A DNA stretch of 64,000 nt from Lycocorax pyrrhopterus obiensis (Eukaryota > Chordata > Aves > Passeriformes > Paradisaeidae): positions 13,882,227-13,946,226 of the forward strand of contig JACSVZ010000012.1 of NCBI GenBank assembly GCA_014706295.1, read 5' to 3'. The notes under the pieces are model-generated. The model did not search any database. It saw only the letters and a list, made by a program, of their open reading frames with translations, and had not been told where the DNA came from. The stretch's first letter is position 1; each line of letters starts with the position of its first letter. Positions 1 to 13,700 of the stretch are shown here, piece after piece. The position numbers and the translations under genes were made by a program.

Positions 1-94
1 GGACACATGCCCAGCTGCAATGGCCTTTGGGGGCTGCCCATGGGGGGTTCCCAGTGCCGTGTCCCCATTCCTAGCACCATGTCCCCCTCCCCAG

Positions 95-774
95 CTGAGA
101 ACCTGAGCTTCTGGGAGGCGTGTGAGGAGCTGCGCTACGGGGAGCAGTCCCGCATCGCCGAGATCGTGGACTCCATCTACCAGTGAGTGCCAGTGGGATG
201 AGGGTTCGGGAGGAAAGGTTTGGGGGTGGTCAGGCCATCACGGTGCTATGTCCCAGGGCGGGGCCGGGCTCATCCCGTCTGTGACTCCCCAGGCAGTTCC
301 TGGCTCCCGGGGCCACGCGCTGGGTGAACATCGACAGCAAGACGATGGAGCGAACACTGGAGGGCATAAAGACGCCCCATCGCTACGTGATGGACGATGC
401 CCAGATGCACATCTACATGCTGATGAAGAAGGTGGGTGAGGGCGGGGCTGGGCAGTGCAGGGCTGGGCAGGATCCTGACGCCTCTGCTCGCCCAGGACTC
501 CTACCCACGGTTCCTCAAGTCGGACCTCTACAAGAACCTGTTGGCCGAGGCCATCATTCCCCCGGAGACCAAGAAGCGGTGAGGGCAGGGGCCGTTCCCT
601 GGGGCGCTGGGTGGTTCCTGCCGGTTCTGACCCCGTTCTGCCCGCAGGGTCTTCCCCTTCATGCGAAAACAGCGGCATTCCAGCCCCAGCCCCGCCCTGC
701 TCCTGCCCGCGGGCGATGCCGAGGAGAGGAGCAGGAGCCCTTCCACTGCTCCTGTCCCCGAGGAGGAGAGCTGA
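95..774 (+). CDS. RGS11: RGS11, last four coding exons (partial, 5' end outside window)
   Basis: R7-family regulator of G-protein signalling, a GTPase-activating protein for Go/Gi alpha that works with Gbeta5. Exons: 95-182, 293-431, 496-578 and 648-774, with stop TGA at 772-774. All junctions are AG/GT and the reading frame carries through, giving 144 residues after a 2-nt partial codon. The visible part is the C-terminal half of the RGS domain: [11 protein letters not shown], then [31 protein letters not shown] and [15 protein letters not shown] short tail follows, with VFPF and [11 protein letters not shown], which I recall as typical of RGS11. RGS9 differs at these positions and has a longer tail, so RGS11 is preferred. 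The neighbouring FAM234A and LUC7L support this. The N-terminal DEP, R7H and GGL domains lie to the left of the window. The tail ends in a Ser/Pro/Glu-rich run after residue 110 of the visible part. Confidence 0.95.
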
Positions 775-1046
775 GAGCCGCAGCCCCCCGCCAATATGTG
801 AGCCCCCCGACCCAGCACACCCAGCCCCGCCGCAGGACCCTGCCGGCAGTAGCACTGAAGGAGAGAAGCCATATTCCCCCCAGAGTCCCCCTGGAGCCAG
901 GCTGACCCCGCCGCAACCCCCACTCACATCCCCACGCCCTCCTGTCCCTCGGGGGAGCCGCACCCAGCCGGCCTGGTGCGGGGTCACCCCCTCCTCCCAC
1001 CCCGGCCCCGGTCACGAGACAATAAAACCCCCATGGGGAAACACTG
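775..1046 (+). other. RGS11: RGS11 3' UTR and poly(A) signal
   Basis: Short C-rich 3' UTR after the RGS11 stop codon. A canonical AATAAA lies at 1021-1026 and is followed by a GT-containing stretch (CACTGTGGCTCCCGTGG), so cleavage is expected near 1040-1050. No other signal is seen before it. Confidence 0.8.
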
Positions 1047-1049
1047 TGG

Positions 1050-2261
1050 CTCCCGTGGATTTTGGGAAGGGGGACCAGAGAGACATTGGCGGGGTGGGAG
1101 GTGCACAAAGTGCTGCCCACTTCTCCAGGCTGGATTGTGCTCCGTACTCTGGGCTGGAAGCAACGTCCTCCCATGCCTGCAGCAGCCGGCAAGGGTGCAG
1201 AGGCCGGCAGGGGAGCAGCCCCCCCAGACATGTGTGCCCATGGCACAGCCATCACCCACGGCTCTGCTTGCTCCAGGGGCAGCACCAGCCTGGCATGGCT
1301 GGCTGGCACTCAGGCGTTACTGTTGTGCCCACCTACACCCTGGGAGGGATGAAAAGGCCTCTGGAATGGGGCTGGAGTGCCACAGCCCTGTGGGCTGGCA
1401 GGGGCACCAGGAGCAGGGCTGGCAGCTGAGCCACTGTCCCTGTCCATGGACTGCTAATCTGAGCAGAGGCCGAGGATCGCACGGCAGGATTATCGCCTTC
1501 CCGGGAGCCGAGCCCAGCTGCGGGAGATTATCGCTGGTGGTTACATAAAGGAGAGGGGGGCTGATGCCCAGCAGCGCTCAGCCCTGGAGCCCAGCCTGCT
1601 CCACACGTACCCACACAGCAGAGCTGGGGACAGCTCCAGCCCCACATGGACAAAGAGGTGCCATCCCATATCCTGGCTAACAAACACCGTCGGGATGCTG
1701 GGGATAGCGGCACCCTTCCCTGCCGCAGAGACTGGCACAGAGCAAGGGGCATTCTCAGCTCGGTGCTGGGGCACACAGGGCTCTGGGGCACGGGGAACTG
1801 CTGCAGCCTCGGTCACAGGACGGAGCTTGGGACCTCGGTGCTGGCAGCCACTGGGCAGTGACAGATGGTCCCGCGCTCCAGGAGACAACGCCTGCCACGC
1901 GTCTCCCTCCGGCTTGATCCAAATCCAAACCCCGGCATGAGATTTTCGTGCTGATGGACTGCAGCGGGAAATCTGGGGTGTAAAACCAGGTCACAGAGCC
2001 CCAGGCAGGGGGCAGGGACAGGCTGGCCCAGCCTGGTTATCTAACTCCAGCTTCTCTTCACATGCTCCTTTCTCCCTTTTCCGAGTCCATCACCTGCCCG
2101 CAGCAGGACAGGGCAGCAGGCAGCACCTCAGCCGTCAAAGCATCCCCAGGACACCTGGATCCCTCCCAGGGAGGAGTGTTCTGCCTTGGGGAGGTCACTC
2201 AAAGAGCTGCCAAAAAATCCCAAAGTCTTGTGTAACCTCCAGCATCAAATCAGGGCACCAT
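1050..2261. other. Intergenic gap between RGS11 and FAM234A 3' ends
   Basis: Gap of about 1.2 kb between convergent genes. No open frame resembles a known protein. The only organised feature I see is the paired GATTATCGC element at 1488-1534, described separately. The rest is moderately GC-rich unique-looking DNA without a recognisable repeat. Confidence 0.6.
1455..1540. promoter_or_regulatory. Candidate cis-element with repeated GATTATCGC
   Basis: The nonamer GATTATCGC occurs twice, at 1488-1496 and 1526-1534, start to start 38 bp apart. A TAATCT core lies at 1455-1460. The first copy reads GGATTA and the second AGATTA, which fit OTX/CRX-type (K50) homeodomain sites. Read on the other strand the same bases give CGATAA, a weaker GATA match. 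A TACATAAAG sequence follows. The function is an inference from motif spacing only. Confidence 0.3.
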
Positions 2262-4744
2262 TTACAAACAATGCAAAAGAGGGTTTATTGAAACCATTCC
2301 GGTTAGAGCAAGTCCTGTACGGCACAATTTGCAATAAGTTAAAGAACCAAACCAGTCTCAGTGTTAAAGACCACACTAACACATAACACAGTGATATAGC
2401 CATCGCCACTCAGCTGAGTTATTGAATCAAGGCACAAAGTCATTCATTAAATACTGCAAAAAAACAATGACACAGGAAAATAAGCTGGAAAACAGACTGG
2501 TTTTGTTAAGAAGGTGCTGGTTTGGCACTGATGCATTTAATTGAGCTGCCACAGGGAAATCTGTGTTTCCAAAGTGTCCGGAAACATTACTGGACAACTT
2601 AAAGCCAGAAAAGCTCCCCAGAGCTGAAAATCCAGCTCTTCTGAAGGAACATTCAGTGTGCCTATGGGAAGGTCTGGTCTGGGCAGGGATCTGAGGAGGG
2701 AGAGTGCAGTGAGAATACAGCCCAGGCACCTTGCTCCCTGCCAGGGGAATCTCAGCAGAAAATAATCCACATCCAACACTCAGGCTGGACTACAGTGCAA
2801 GCCTGAGGTCCCCTGCCCTGTGCCCTGCCCCAGCTGGCTGAAGGGCAGCCTCAATCCAGCCCTTGGAGCCTCTTATGGCTCCAACGCTGGCACAGGGACC
2901 TGTGGGGCCATCAGGCCTAAGGTGCTGAGCAAAGAGGAAACCCAGGCTGGAGGACATAGCTGGGGAGCCTCTCTGCACTCCTAGACTTCCTCAGGAAACA
3001 GCTGGTAAGACAGGCAGCGGGGGAATCCCACCATTTTGAGCCCAGGGTGCTTTGAAGGTTGTGGAGCACTCTCCAGAGAGCATCCCTGGCTTCCCGCACA
3101 GCCGGGACACCCCAGGACTGGCTCCCTTGACTGCTCGGGATATGGGTCACGGGGCACAGGGAGCTAGGGCACCCTTCAGGCAGCCACTGGCCAGCTGGAA
3201 GCAGGAGATGGCCAGGCAGCCCAGCTCCCTTTGCTGTCTGCCTGGGAGGGCTGGGGCTGTGGTGTGAGCTGGTGACAGCAGCTGCCCAGTGGCACGTTTG
3301 GGCTCAGCAGTGGCGGAAGGGAAGAGCTGATGCCTGATGCTGCACATTCCCATCCTACAGTGTTCCTACACATCCCCCAAGGTCAGACTCAGCAAGGGAG
3401 GGAGGCACTGGCCAAACTCCCTCCAGCACTGCAGAGCCTGAGAGAGGTTATTTTTAGGGCTATTTTTATTTTCAGGACTGAGCAGCTGCTTCAAACTGTT
3501 TTCAAGGCTCTGTACCTTGTTTCTACAGCCTGCACTGGCACCCATTAGGACAGGGTAGAGCAAACACCTCATGGTGCTACGTGAATCTCCAGGAGAAACA
3601 TGTCATCTTCACACAGCAACCTGTCCCATCCCCTCAGGATACCAGGCCAGGCAGAGAGAAGAGTCCCCGAGGATCCTCACCCAGCATCACTTCGATTCCA
3701 AGGGCTGGGAGGCAGCACAGAGCTCCTGCCCATCTCCTGGCAGCAGGGACAGTGCTTGGAGAAGGCTCCTCCGCAGCTGGAAGGCTGAATGAGCAGGGAG
3801 CTGGCACTGCCACTTGGGTACAGGGCTTCCCAGAGCAGCAATCCCAGCTCCCAGAAAAGGTTAAAGTGCAATTCTACTCCAAAAAAAAAAAAAAGTCCTA
3901 GATCCTCTGGCTCTTTTAAACCAGGAGAGGTGGTGGTGGTACTGCCAGGGACCAGCCAGCCTGGGCTCAGGGTGGATCTCTCACCACCTATAAGCAGACT
4001 GAAGGAAGGGAGCAACATTGATGCATCCATCAGGTGGGAGACCAGCTCCCTCTCGGTGTCACCAACACTCTACAGCCTGGCTGGGAAGGAAGCAGCAGAG
4101 GACACAAAGGTAGGCTGGTGACTGCAGAGCAGGACACGTGGGGCTGTTCTTGGGGAAAAGGCCGTTTGCTAAGTAGAATGACACTTTAACCTGTGCTCTG
4201 CTGGCCCAAGTGACATCAGACATACCACAGCCATGGCTGGGGTCACCACACATCCCCCACTGCTACTGAAGCAGGGCCCAAATCCAGGAGAGGGTAATTG
4301 CAAATCAACCTGCAGCCAAGCACCTCTCCCCAGCCAGGAGAGCTGACTCAGAAAGGAAATCTAACACCACACAGCGAACTCCACTTCTCGGACATCCCAG
4401 AAATCATCAACTCCGGCATCTCAGGAAGCATGTGTTTTCCTCCAGACACATTCCTGAGTCAGCACAGTTCTGCGGGCACAGAGGGATGGAGGGGAAAGCC
4501 CTCCTCCCTGAGCTGACGACACTTCAGTGATGGCCAAGCACTGAAGTCCCATCAGCTCTGAGGACGGGTGCTCTGGCAGCTGCCCCCATAGCCCAGGTGT
4601 CCCTAGACACTGGGGGTGCTTCCCTGCCAGCCACGCTTTGGTTTGCAGATGGAGAAAGGCAGCTTCCCATTGGAATCCAGGCTCTGGGCTTGCTGAGAGC
4701 ACGGCTGCAGAGCAGAGGCAGCCTCTCCCCGTCCCTCGGCAAGC
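2262..4744 (-). other. FAM234A: FAM234A 3' UTR with distal poly(A) signal
   Basis: Noncoding DNA from the FAM234A stop to a minus-strand AATAAA (TTTATT on the plus strand at 2284-2289). The UTR is about 2.46 kb if this signal is used. An A14 run at 3881-3894 is U-rich in the transcript. No conserved open frame is seen. Nearer cleavage sites cannot be excluded without transcript data. Confidence 0.6.
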
Positions 4745-7700
4745 TCATGCTCGGCTCTGGAATCGCATCCTGTAGAGGCGGTCCCGGATGTACTGCTCAC
4801 TGTCCCCGGCCATGTGGCTCAGCCAGATCACCCTGCTCTCCGAGACATCCTCCTTCAGCTTCCTCTTCATCAGGGACACGGGGCCTGGCCCCTCGCTGGG
4901 CTGGGGGCCCTGCAGCAGCACGTAGCAGGCGTGACGGCTCCGCTCGAACAGCGCCGCTGCAACACGGAGCACATGGAAACCCAGCCTAAGCCTTCCATGC
5001 CTGGACTGGCCACCAGACCCAACACCACCCACAGGGGCCAGGAGGGACCAGTGTCCTCCTGCAGCTCCTCACTGGAGGGCTGGAAGGAGAGGACTTACCA
5101 GTGAACGCAATTATTTGGTCTGTGCTGTTGCGGAGCTCCAACAGGACATTAGAGTAGGAAGGATGGAAAAGGTACAGCTTCTGGAGGGGAGCTCTGTCTC
5201 TCTGCAACCAACAGGACACTATCAGGACACAGACTCACACGTTATCCCAGAGACACCACCAGCACCAGGCTCAGCTATTACTCACGCTCGACAGGATACA
5301 CCCAGCCAGACACTTGTCCGTGTCAGCCCAGTTCATCCTGACTGACACCATCAGGACAAATGCTGGGATTTTGCTTACTGCTCTCCTTCCCACTCTAAGC
5401 TTCCTGCAAATAGCTGGCCTGTCTGCTGCAGGCAGGAGACAGATTTTTGCTTTAGGGCTAGCAGAGTGAGCAAGGAAAGCAGAGGAAGCTCAGCTGGTGT
5501 TCCAGCAGCCTCAGAGACACAACCTGTCACCAGCGCTGCCTGTCACTGCCCCGAGGGCTCTGCAAGCAGCTGAGCTGTGCACTGAGGCTGCCAGAGGCTG
5601 CCTGGGGCACAGAGAGGATATTCACGTGGCCACAGAGATCACTGCATGCAATGCTGCCATGGGAGGCTCCCAGGGAAACAGCAGCAACTCCAGAGGTACC
5701 AGGCCAGAAGGCTCCCACCTCACCTACAGTGCCACACCAAGGAAGGGCAGTGACTTTGCTCATAGAGCCACCAAGTTCCTTTTCTCTACATAACCAGGCT
5801 GAGGATGACAAAAGCTGCTGGTGCCACCACCACCTGCAGGGACACGGCTACAGACACTGACCCCACACCCAGTGCATTAGGCTGCAGTGTCAGTGGCACA
5901 GACAGATGGGAATATCAACACCCTGAGAATGGGGTAACTCCACCCAATTCTGGCCCAGAGTCTGGAGAAGAGCAGCCCTCAGCAGCACCACTCACTGTCT
6001 CATTGCCTGGCTCCTGGTAGTCTCCCCAGATGAGGAAGGCAGAGCGGTGATCCGCGGTGGAAAGCGTGGCTGGGCCAGGGCTCCCAGCTCCCGAGTTCAG
6101 CTTCAGGTCCCACTGGACTGCTCCAGATCCACTCTCAACAATCATAACCTAGAAGGGAAGAAAGAAAAGGAACTCATGACAGAGGCATCTAACAAGCCAT
6201 GAGAGAGAAGTCAAGTCAGCTGTCTCTCCCCACACTGTCTATGGGAACAAGTATCTGACACATGGGAAGATGAGGAAATAGTTGAAGCAGAGCATCACAG
6301 AGCTGTGAGACCTGGGTGGGCCACATTAGAGTAAAGTCACAAGATTTGCAGCTACTTCAAGGGGTTCAAAGTTCTGTCATTGAAGCCTCTTGCTGAGAAG
6401 AAAATTAAAGTGCCTGAGCTGGCTTCAATAACCTGTTGAAAGAGATCCCTTCTCAGCTTAAAGCTTCCTAACATCAGCCAGAGGGAAAACATCCCACCAA
6501 CTGTCCTTGACTCAATTCCTGCTTGAGCTGTGACATACAGAGAAATGGGAAGTTAAAATGAAGAGATTTCAAACCTTCTTCCTGTTGGGTCCAATTTCAC
6601 TCTCCAGGACAATACCAAGAACATCAGGTTTGTAGTAACCGAGCAGTGGCTCACTGAGGGAGAGAAAGAGCAGGGACAGATCAGAACCCACCCGGATGAC
6701 TGGGCATACTTTGCTTTCCCAATTGCCTCTACCCTCCCACAACTGCCCTGGTAAGAGACTTGACTGCCACAACATTGGGTTGGCCTGGTACCACCCCAAC
6801 TCTGAGCCCAGCCACATCACAGCAGCCACAGAATGAGGAATCAAAGCTTTGAGCTCCTCCATCCTGAAGCAGCACCCAGCATTTGCCAGCAGAAAGGACA
6901 AAGCACCATAAGCAAGATCCAGATATGACCCAGGCAAAAAAAAAATTGCATCTGCCAGGACACTGCTGTTGCTGGGATCTTGGAAATGCCACATCCAGCC
7001 CACACGGAGAACACTACCTCAAAGCACGGGACACGTTGAGGGTCCACACAGTGTGGAGATCTTTTGTGTTGATCAGCGTAGCCATCTCTGAGCTCACAAC
7101 CAAGATGTTGTCCCGTGACGGCCCAGGAACTTTTAATAGGTAGCGGAAGTCTCCAAATCTGAACAAGGACAGAGAAATGATTAAGCTTTTTAGACCATGG
7201 GTGGTTTAACTGTGAGGTTTGGAGTTTTTTCCCTGCACAGTAAATACAAATAGGAAACCCCAACGTGCTTTGCCTGCTTCCTGTGAACCCCTGATGAAGC
7301 CATTAACACCAACCCTCTTCCTGACCTTTGGATGTGCTGCTAGTCCAAAAGCCACATAGCCAGGAGAGAACAAAGTCCCAACAGGCCAACCTGTGAGGAA
7401 CACCAGCACTCTCCACTCCACCAGCCTCCAAGACATAACCTCATACCTGAGAAGGGACAAGCGGTGCGTGGTGCGGTCAATGTTCTTCTCCCACTGAGGA
7501 TCCTGCTGGAGGCCAGGAAGTTTAATTTCCATCCCAAGTGCTGCACTGCACAGATCTTTCAGGGAATATGCATAGAGAGAGTTCTCTGTGAAAAAATTAA
7601 AAAAAAAAAAAAACCAAGAATGAGAGAGATAAGTTATCCTGCCCTGGCTCTGAACTCTATGATTTTCCAGATCTGTCAGATCAACTATATTTTTAGGGCT

Positions 7701-10700
7701 TGCATCATAGAGTTGTAGTGGTATTTTGAGACTCAAGCCTGCTATTGAATGCTTTTAACGTTTTATCTGTTCGTAATCCAAGTGTTCCACAGTAATCATT
7801 TGCTATAAATGACTGCCTAATCCTTACATGCTTGACATTTGTTAAATAAAACCACTACAGTACATAACAAACCGCAGTTTAAGCAGAAGCCCCCCTCCTT
7901 CTCTTGGCCCTGAACAGCTCTTTGACTAGGTGAAAGCTCCACACAGCTTGTAAGAATACAAAACACACTCTCAGACGATGTTTACTAATCCTGATCTCAG
8001 TTACAATCACTCTTGCAGACTGATTCCCAAGCAGAGCTGTACCTGTGTAGAAAAGGAAGTAGGAGGAGGAGTGCAGGTCCAGCCTGACGTAGCGAGCGTT
8101 GCCATCCACAGTCAGGCTGCCAGTGGAGCCGATCTGTTGGCCAGTTTTTCCTGAACAAATGAAGGTCTTAACCTATGCAGGGAAGGGATTAAAGACAAAA
8201 ACCAACAAGGTTAAAGCTGGTACACAACAGCAACTGAATGGGAGCAGGACAGGCTTGGATGGGAAGTCTCTCCCTGGTTCTGGAGGAGTGGGAATGAGTT
8301 CGGTGACCCCTCTGCTGTGAGCTCATCTGGAAGTTTGAAAGCCACTTCCAGCATAGCCACCTGCTCCGAAAATTTGCTACCTCTGTCACCCACCTTCCTT
8401 ACGGACTGGAAATGTGGAACAGCAGCCTCAGCTCTGTAAGGACAGCAAAGATCCATTTAAGCCTAAGATGGAGATGACCTCAAGGCAGGAACAATGCAGC
8501 ATATGGACATGGGAAACTTGGCTTCACGTGGCAGCTCTGCTAAATGTTTTTAGTGCCCTAATCTACTCCTCCTTCGGCTTATATGAGTCCAAGAAGATAA
8601 AAGAGCTGATAGGTTTCTTTCTATTCTTTGTGCAAGGTAGCAAAATCCACTAAAAACATTTCACCCAGGAGAATAAAGGTTAAAGCCAGGACCAGATTTA
8701 AGTGTCTGAGCAACAGTCAGAGTCCAGGGAGAGCAATGGACTTCAGGGACAAGTGAAACATCTGACCAAGAGAAACAGCATGCGTCAGAAATGCTGAGTC
8801 AGGCAGGAACCCTTCCCTCTACCTTGAGAGGGAGGCACTGGGAAAGAGAAGGAAATCTGCTGCTCCCAAAGCGAATCTGGAGAGTCTGACAGGTGAATAA
8901 GGGATTGAGTTTGCTGGGGAGAATGAGACCACAACTGGAGAGGGAGAGCAACACATCCACCAGCTGTTCCCAGCCTCCCGCACTGGGAGGAGTCACACGC
9001 CAGCTCTGGTAGATCAGCTGCACCTTTACTGGCAAGCACAGGTCCAGTGGCTGCCCCGGGACAGTGACAGCCAGAGGTATTTATACAGGGAGTGAGAAAA
9101 CACAATACCTTCCTCGCTGCACTGCCAACCCCTCTGTGCTGCCACAGCAGACGGATCCCGAAATCCGGCGCATTTTCCGGGATGTGTTTGTGCTGAAGGC
9201 AGCAGGCAGGGGTCAGTGGGACTCTCTGGAAAAGCTGCCATCTGACCCCCAGCACATAGACCCTTCCACAGACTGCTCACAGCTCTGTCCTTTCAACTTC
9301 AGCCCTCGATAGCAACAAAGCTCCTCTACTTGAGTGCTGAATCCCCCTTCTGACCAGCCCTTTCCAAGCTGCAGAGCTCCACTCCAGCTCCTACATCTGC
9401 GTGATTTCTCAAAAGAGAACATACTTTTCCTTAAGTTGGCAGAGTGCTTGCCAAATCCAGAGGGAGGAAGGGATTTCATACCAAGATAGCAAGAGAGCTT
9501 AAATGGAAAACAGATCAAAAGGCAGTCTTGCAGAACAGAGGCTACATTCAAACGTTTCTTGGCCGCCTGAGATTAAAAAAACAAAAGTCTTGAGATAACT
9601 GGGATAGCAAAAGCAAGGAGGAAAGAAAACAGAGAGAACTGTAGGAGGTGGAGAAAATAGAATTTCTGATGACTCTGGCAACAACAATGCCTTGGACAGC
9701 AAAACCCTATTTTCTTATGGAGGACATTATCCAAGAAGGCCAATGGAACCTGGCTTGTACCAGCCATAGTGTGGCTAGCAGGGCCAAGGAAGTGCTTCTG
9801 CCCTTGTACTGGGCATTGGTAAGGCCACATCTCGAGTGCTGTGTCCAGTTCTGGGCCCCTCAATTCTAGGAGGACACTGAGGTACTGAAGCAGATCCAGG
9901 GAAGGGAAGAGAGCTGGGGAAAGGGTCTGGAGCACGTCCTGTGAGGTGGGACTGAGGGAGCTGGGGGGCTCAGCCTGGAGAAAAGGAGGCTCAGGAGAGA
10001 CCTTCTCACTCTCCACAACTCACTGACAGGAGGGTGGAGCCAGGTGGGAGTCAGGCTCTGCTCCCAGGGAAAAAGGGACAGGACAAGGGGAAATGGCCTC
10101 AAGCTGTGCCAGGGGAGGTTCAGGTTGGACAGCAGGAGGAAATTCTTCAGAAAGGGCTGTTAAACATTGGAAGGGGCAGCCCAGGGAGGTGGTGGAGTCC
10201 CCGTTGTGGGAGGTGTTCAAGGAAAGCCTGGATGTGGCACTCAGTGATCTGGGCTGGGTGACAAGGTGGGGAAGGGTCCCAGGTTGGACTTGATGATCTC
10301 AGAGGTCTTTTCCAACCTTAATGATTCCATGGCTCTGGTGTGAGGACATGGGGCTCCCACTGCTCCCATCGGACCCACAGGGAGCTGGAACTTGCGTGCT
10401 TTGAACAGGACAGACTGGGCATGCAGATGATGCCACCCTATCATGGATGTTTTAGCAGAAAAACTGCTCTAGCTACATGACCTTCCCCCTCTCAGAAATG
10501 GGAAAAGCAATATGTGGAGGGAGATAATACAACCAGCAGCTGTTTCACTAAATGGACTCAGATCAGAATTAACCAGCACTGTGACACCGGGAAGAGCAGT
10601 GCAAAGCAGACCACAGGCAGAGAGAGGGGTGGGATCAGAAAAGGGCAGTGCTGGTACTAAAGCGCTGACTGTCAGCTGTGCTTTGATCTAAGAGCCAAAG

Positions 10701-13700
10701 CTGTCAGGGTTTGTTCACTTCCACTTCTCTAAGCAGAGAAGCAGAAAACTGCAAGCTCATCTTGCCCCGGCTCGCTCCCCAGACAGCCCAGGAACATGCA
10801 GTGAGGACAGCACAGGGAGAGGGACTACTGGCCAGCTCTTTGGGGTTTTTTGTTTTTTTAAACCATAAAACACTTGTGCTGATTTGGGAGTATATCTGTG
10901 GAGGGTGGGAAAGAACCCACCCCAAACCCACAGAAACCAGAGGCCTCCAGACACTTCCTCTGAGACTACAAGGTGGAAATAAACAGCATTCCTGCCATAC
11001 CCTGGGGTTATCAGAGCTTCAGAATGACATACCTGGCCTCCTTTAGTAATAAAGATTATCAGGTCCTGAACTCCATCATTATCCACATCTGGAATCACTG
11101 ACAAAGGAGTCAGCACAGTATCATTAGCTCTGAAGTCACCAGATTCCCTCCACAGAACTTCCCCTGGAAAACAATTAGTGGGAAACAGTCACTAAAAGGC
11201 ATCTTAAGTTGAAAGGTTATTAATGCTCCTGTTCCAGCCCATCAGCACCACAAACCAGCCTCATTTATGCTCATCAAGGGGTACTTCCTTGCCTTTCTGC
11301 ATTCCCAATGAATCCCAGTATCCACAATTTCATCTCACATTGGAAAGCAATTCCAGCTGTCGGCAGCAACGCACCCAAACACCCTGGCACAAAGAACAGC
11401 TTGCTTCCCTTGTGCCTTTGGTTAACAAGCTCCCCAGCACATTCATGGCATGGAGAATCCTTTGTTGTGATCCAAATCCCTACTGCTGTGCACTTAAACC
11501 TGCACAGACATTTTGAGACCATAAAGCAGCTGAATTCTGACCAGTGCTGCTGCTCCTCCTGGCAGAACCTTCTTTGCCGCAACTTGCCTCCTGCAGATGC
11601 TCCTGCAGATGTTTCCCCACTGACACGACCAGCCACAACTCAGGCCACATCCCACCTCTCCCTTGTTTAAAGAACACACACAGCTCAAACTTGTTTGTAA
11701 ACTGAGGTAACAAAGCTTTGCTTTTTAAAAAACAGGGGGTGGCTGGGGTGGGTTTCTCTTCAACAGCTCCAGACCAGTTGAGTGGCTCTATCCATCCACT
11801 GTCCAAGGCTGTGGGCCACTTTCCAGCCACAACTCAGGCCACATCCCACCTCTCCCTTGTTTAAAGAACACACACAGCTCAAACTTGTTTGTAAACTGAG
11901 GTAACAAAGCTTTGCTTTTTAAAAAACAGGGGGTGGCTGGGGTGGGTTTCTCTTCAACAGCTCCAGACCAGTTGAGTGGCTCTATCCATCCACTGTCCAA
12001 GGCTGTGGGCCACTTTCCAGCCACTGACCAGTAGAATTTGCAGTGGAATCTGGCAGGGAGGACACTGCTGGGGGGTTTTCTTTCTAACGAACACTTCAGT
12101 GTCTGATTAGGTACTCCCAGGGCAAATGTTTACCCTCCCCTTTACCCAGCATCACACACAGCAATTATCATTTCAGGAATGCAAAGTAATCATCTGTTCT
12201 TTGTCAGGAAGGCAGCTGGACTGAAAGCCAAGGAATTACTACTTGCTGCTGTCTGCAATAATTTAAGGCAGGCTGTATTTCTAGTAGGATTGCTCCAAAG
12301 CTTTTACTGCAATGCTGAAAAAAACACTTGGATTTGTTACTATGACAACAGATGTGAAGTGAAGAGAGCAGATTTCCTAGTTTCCTTAGGAAATCATGGG
12401 AAGACAAAGAATTTTGCCTTCGAAGAAAATAAGTAGGCAGAGGAAGAAGAGAAGTCTTAAATTACCACATTCTAGCTTCAGGACAGTCCAAAGGTACAGG
12501 AGTAAGACCAGGCTAATGAAATTCACTTGTCAGTGCAGAAGGCTCTAATCTTTGGTGGTTAGACAGCAGACACAGTTCAGGAGAAAATACCTTATTTTCT
12601 TAAAAGAGCAGTCTGAGTTAAGAGAAACAGATGACACTGAGCTGGATTCAACACCAAGCAGCCGAGAATCTTTCCATGCTCTAACCCTGTAGACACTGAA
12701 AAGTTTTAGCAGAGAAATTTTCCAGCTTTCTGCAGCATTTTGTGAGAGCCCTGTGTTTCTCATGAAAGCTATGAAAAACACTGCTACGGGCTTTTGTAAA
12801 CTAATTCTTGATCTCGCACCTGCTGTTGTCCGGTAGTGTTGTCGTGGTATACTGAAGAAAATATTTTCAAATGAATATTTTATAGCCTCCACCCATCATT
12901 CTAGGAGGTGGATGATCAGTGACCAATGACCTTATGCCATGCTGGCGACCCAAGTTACATAAACTGATTTATAATTAATTAAATTAGCCATTACTGCTCC
13001 TGGACTTGGACTTCGTGTTGTAATTTCTCTCCGGCCGCGGTGCAACAGCGACATAACCCAGCCCACAGAGAGCACAGACTGTGAAAGCAGCCCCCTCCTG
13101 CTCCATCAACAGGAGATGGGACTGTCCTGTCTGACATCTGCAGTGCCACGGTGCTTCCTCAGAGCCCGGGGTCACAGCACAAGAGGAGCCAAGATGGAAA
13201 TTAGGAAAGTGCCTAGACTGCAAATCTAACCTGGGTGAAAGGGTTGGATTTTTTTGGTCTGGAAGGAATAATAAAATCAGAACTCAGAAGAGAGAGTTCA
13301 GCTCTCACTTTAAGCAGCCGCAGAGGACACACAGACTTTTCTCCCTGTCAGATGTTCTCCAGGTTGGAGTTCTGGTTTATTTACTCAGTGATTTCTCACA
13401 CAGAAGCAGTTCCATACATCTGATCATCGTGGTGCCCTTTCTGCCATATCCCTCAGGAGACCAGAACCATCCACAGGCCCCACAGTTCAGGCTGCTGGAG
13501 GATCAGGTGAAGAGAGAAGGTGTAACAAAACCCTTACTCCTGTCCTCTTCCTTGAGACTCTGCTTCAGGCTATGGCAGAGATGGAATAACACACACTTAC
13601 AAAGACTTTTACTTTGACCTGGAACAGTTAATCTTAAGCTGTTATGTGTCCTGGTTTGCTGGTAAAATAAACATGCAGGAATGTTAGATGTCCCACACAA

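Noticed and set aside
238..1429. Several 190-270-codon frames over RGS11 exons on both strands
   Set aside because: They cross well-supported exon-intron junctions and are out of frame with the RGS domain.
3881..3894. A14 run as the tail of a processed pseudogene
   Set aside because: No coding sequence precedes it on the plus strand and no target-site duplication is visible. It is simple sequence inside the FAM234A 3' UTR.
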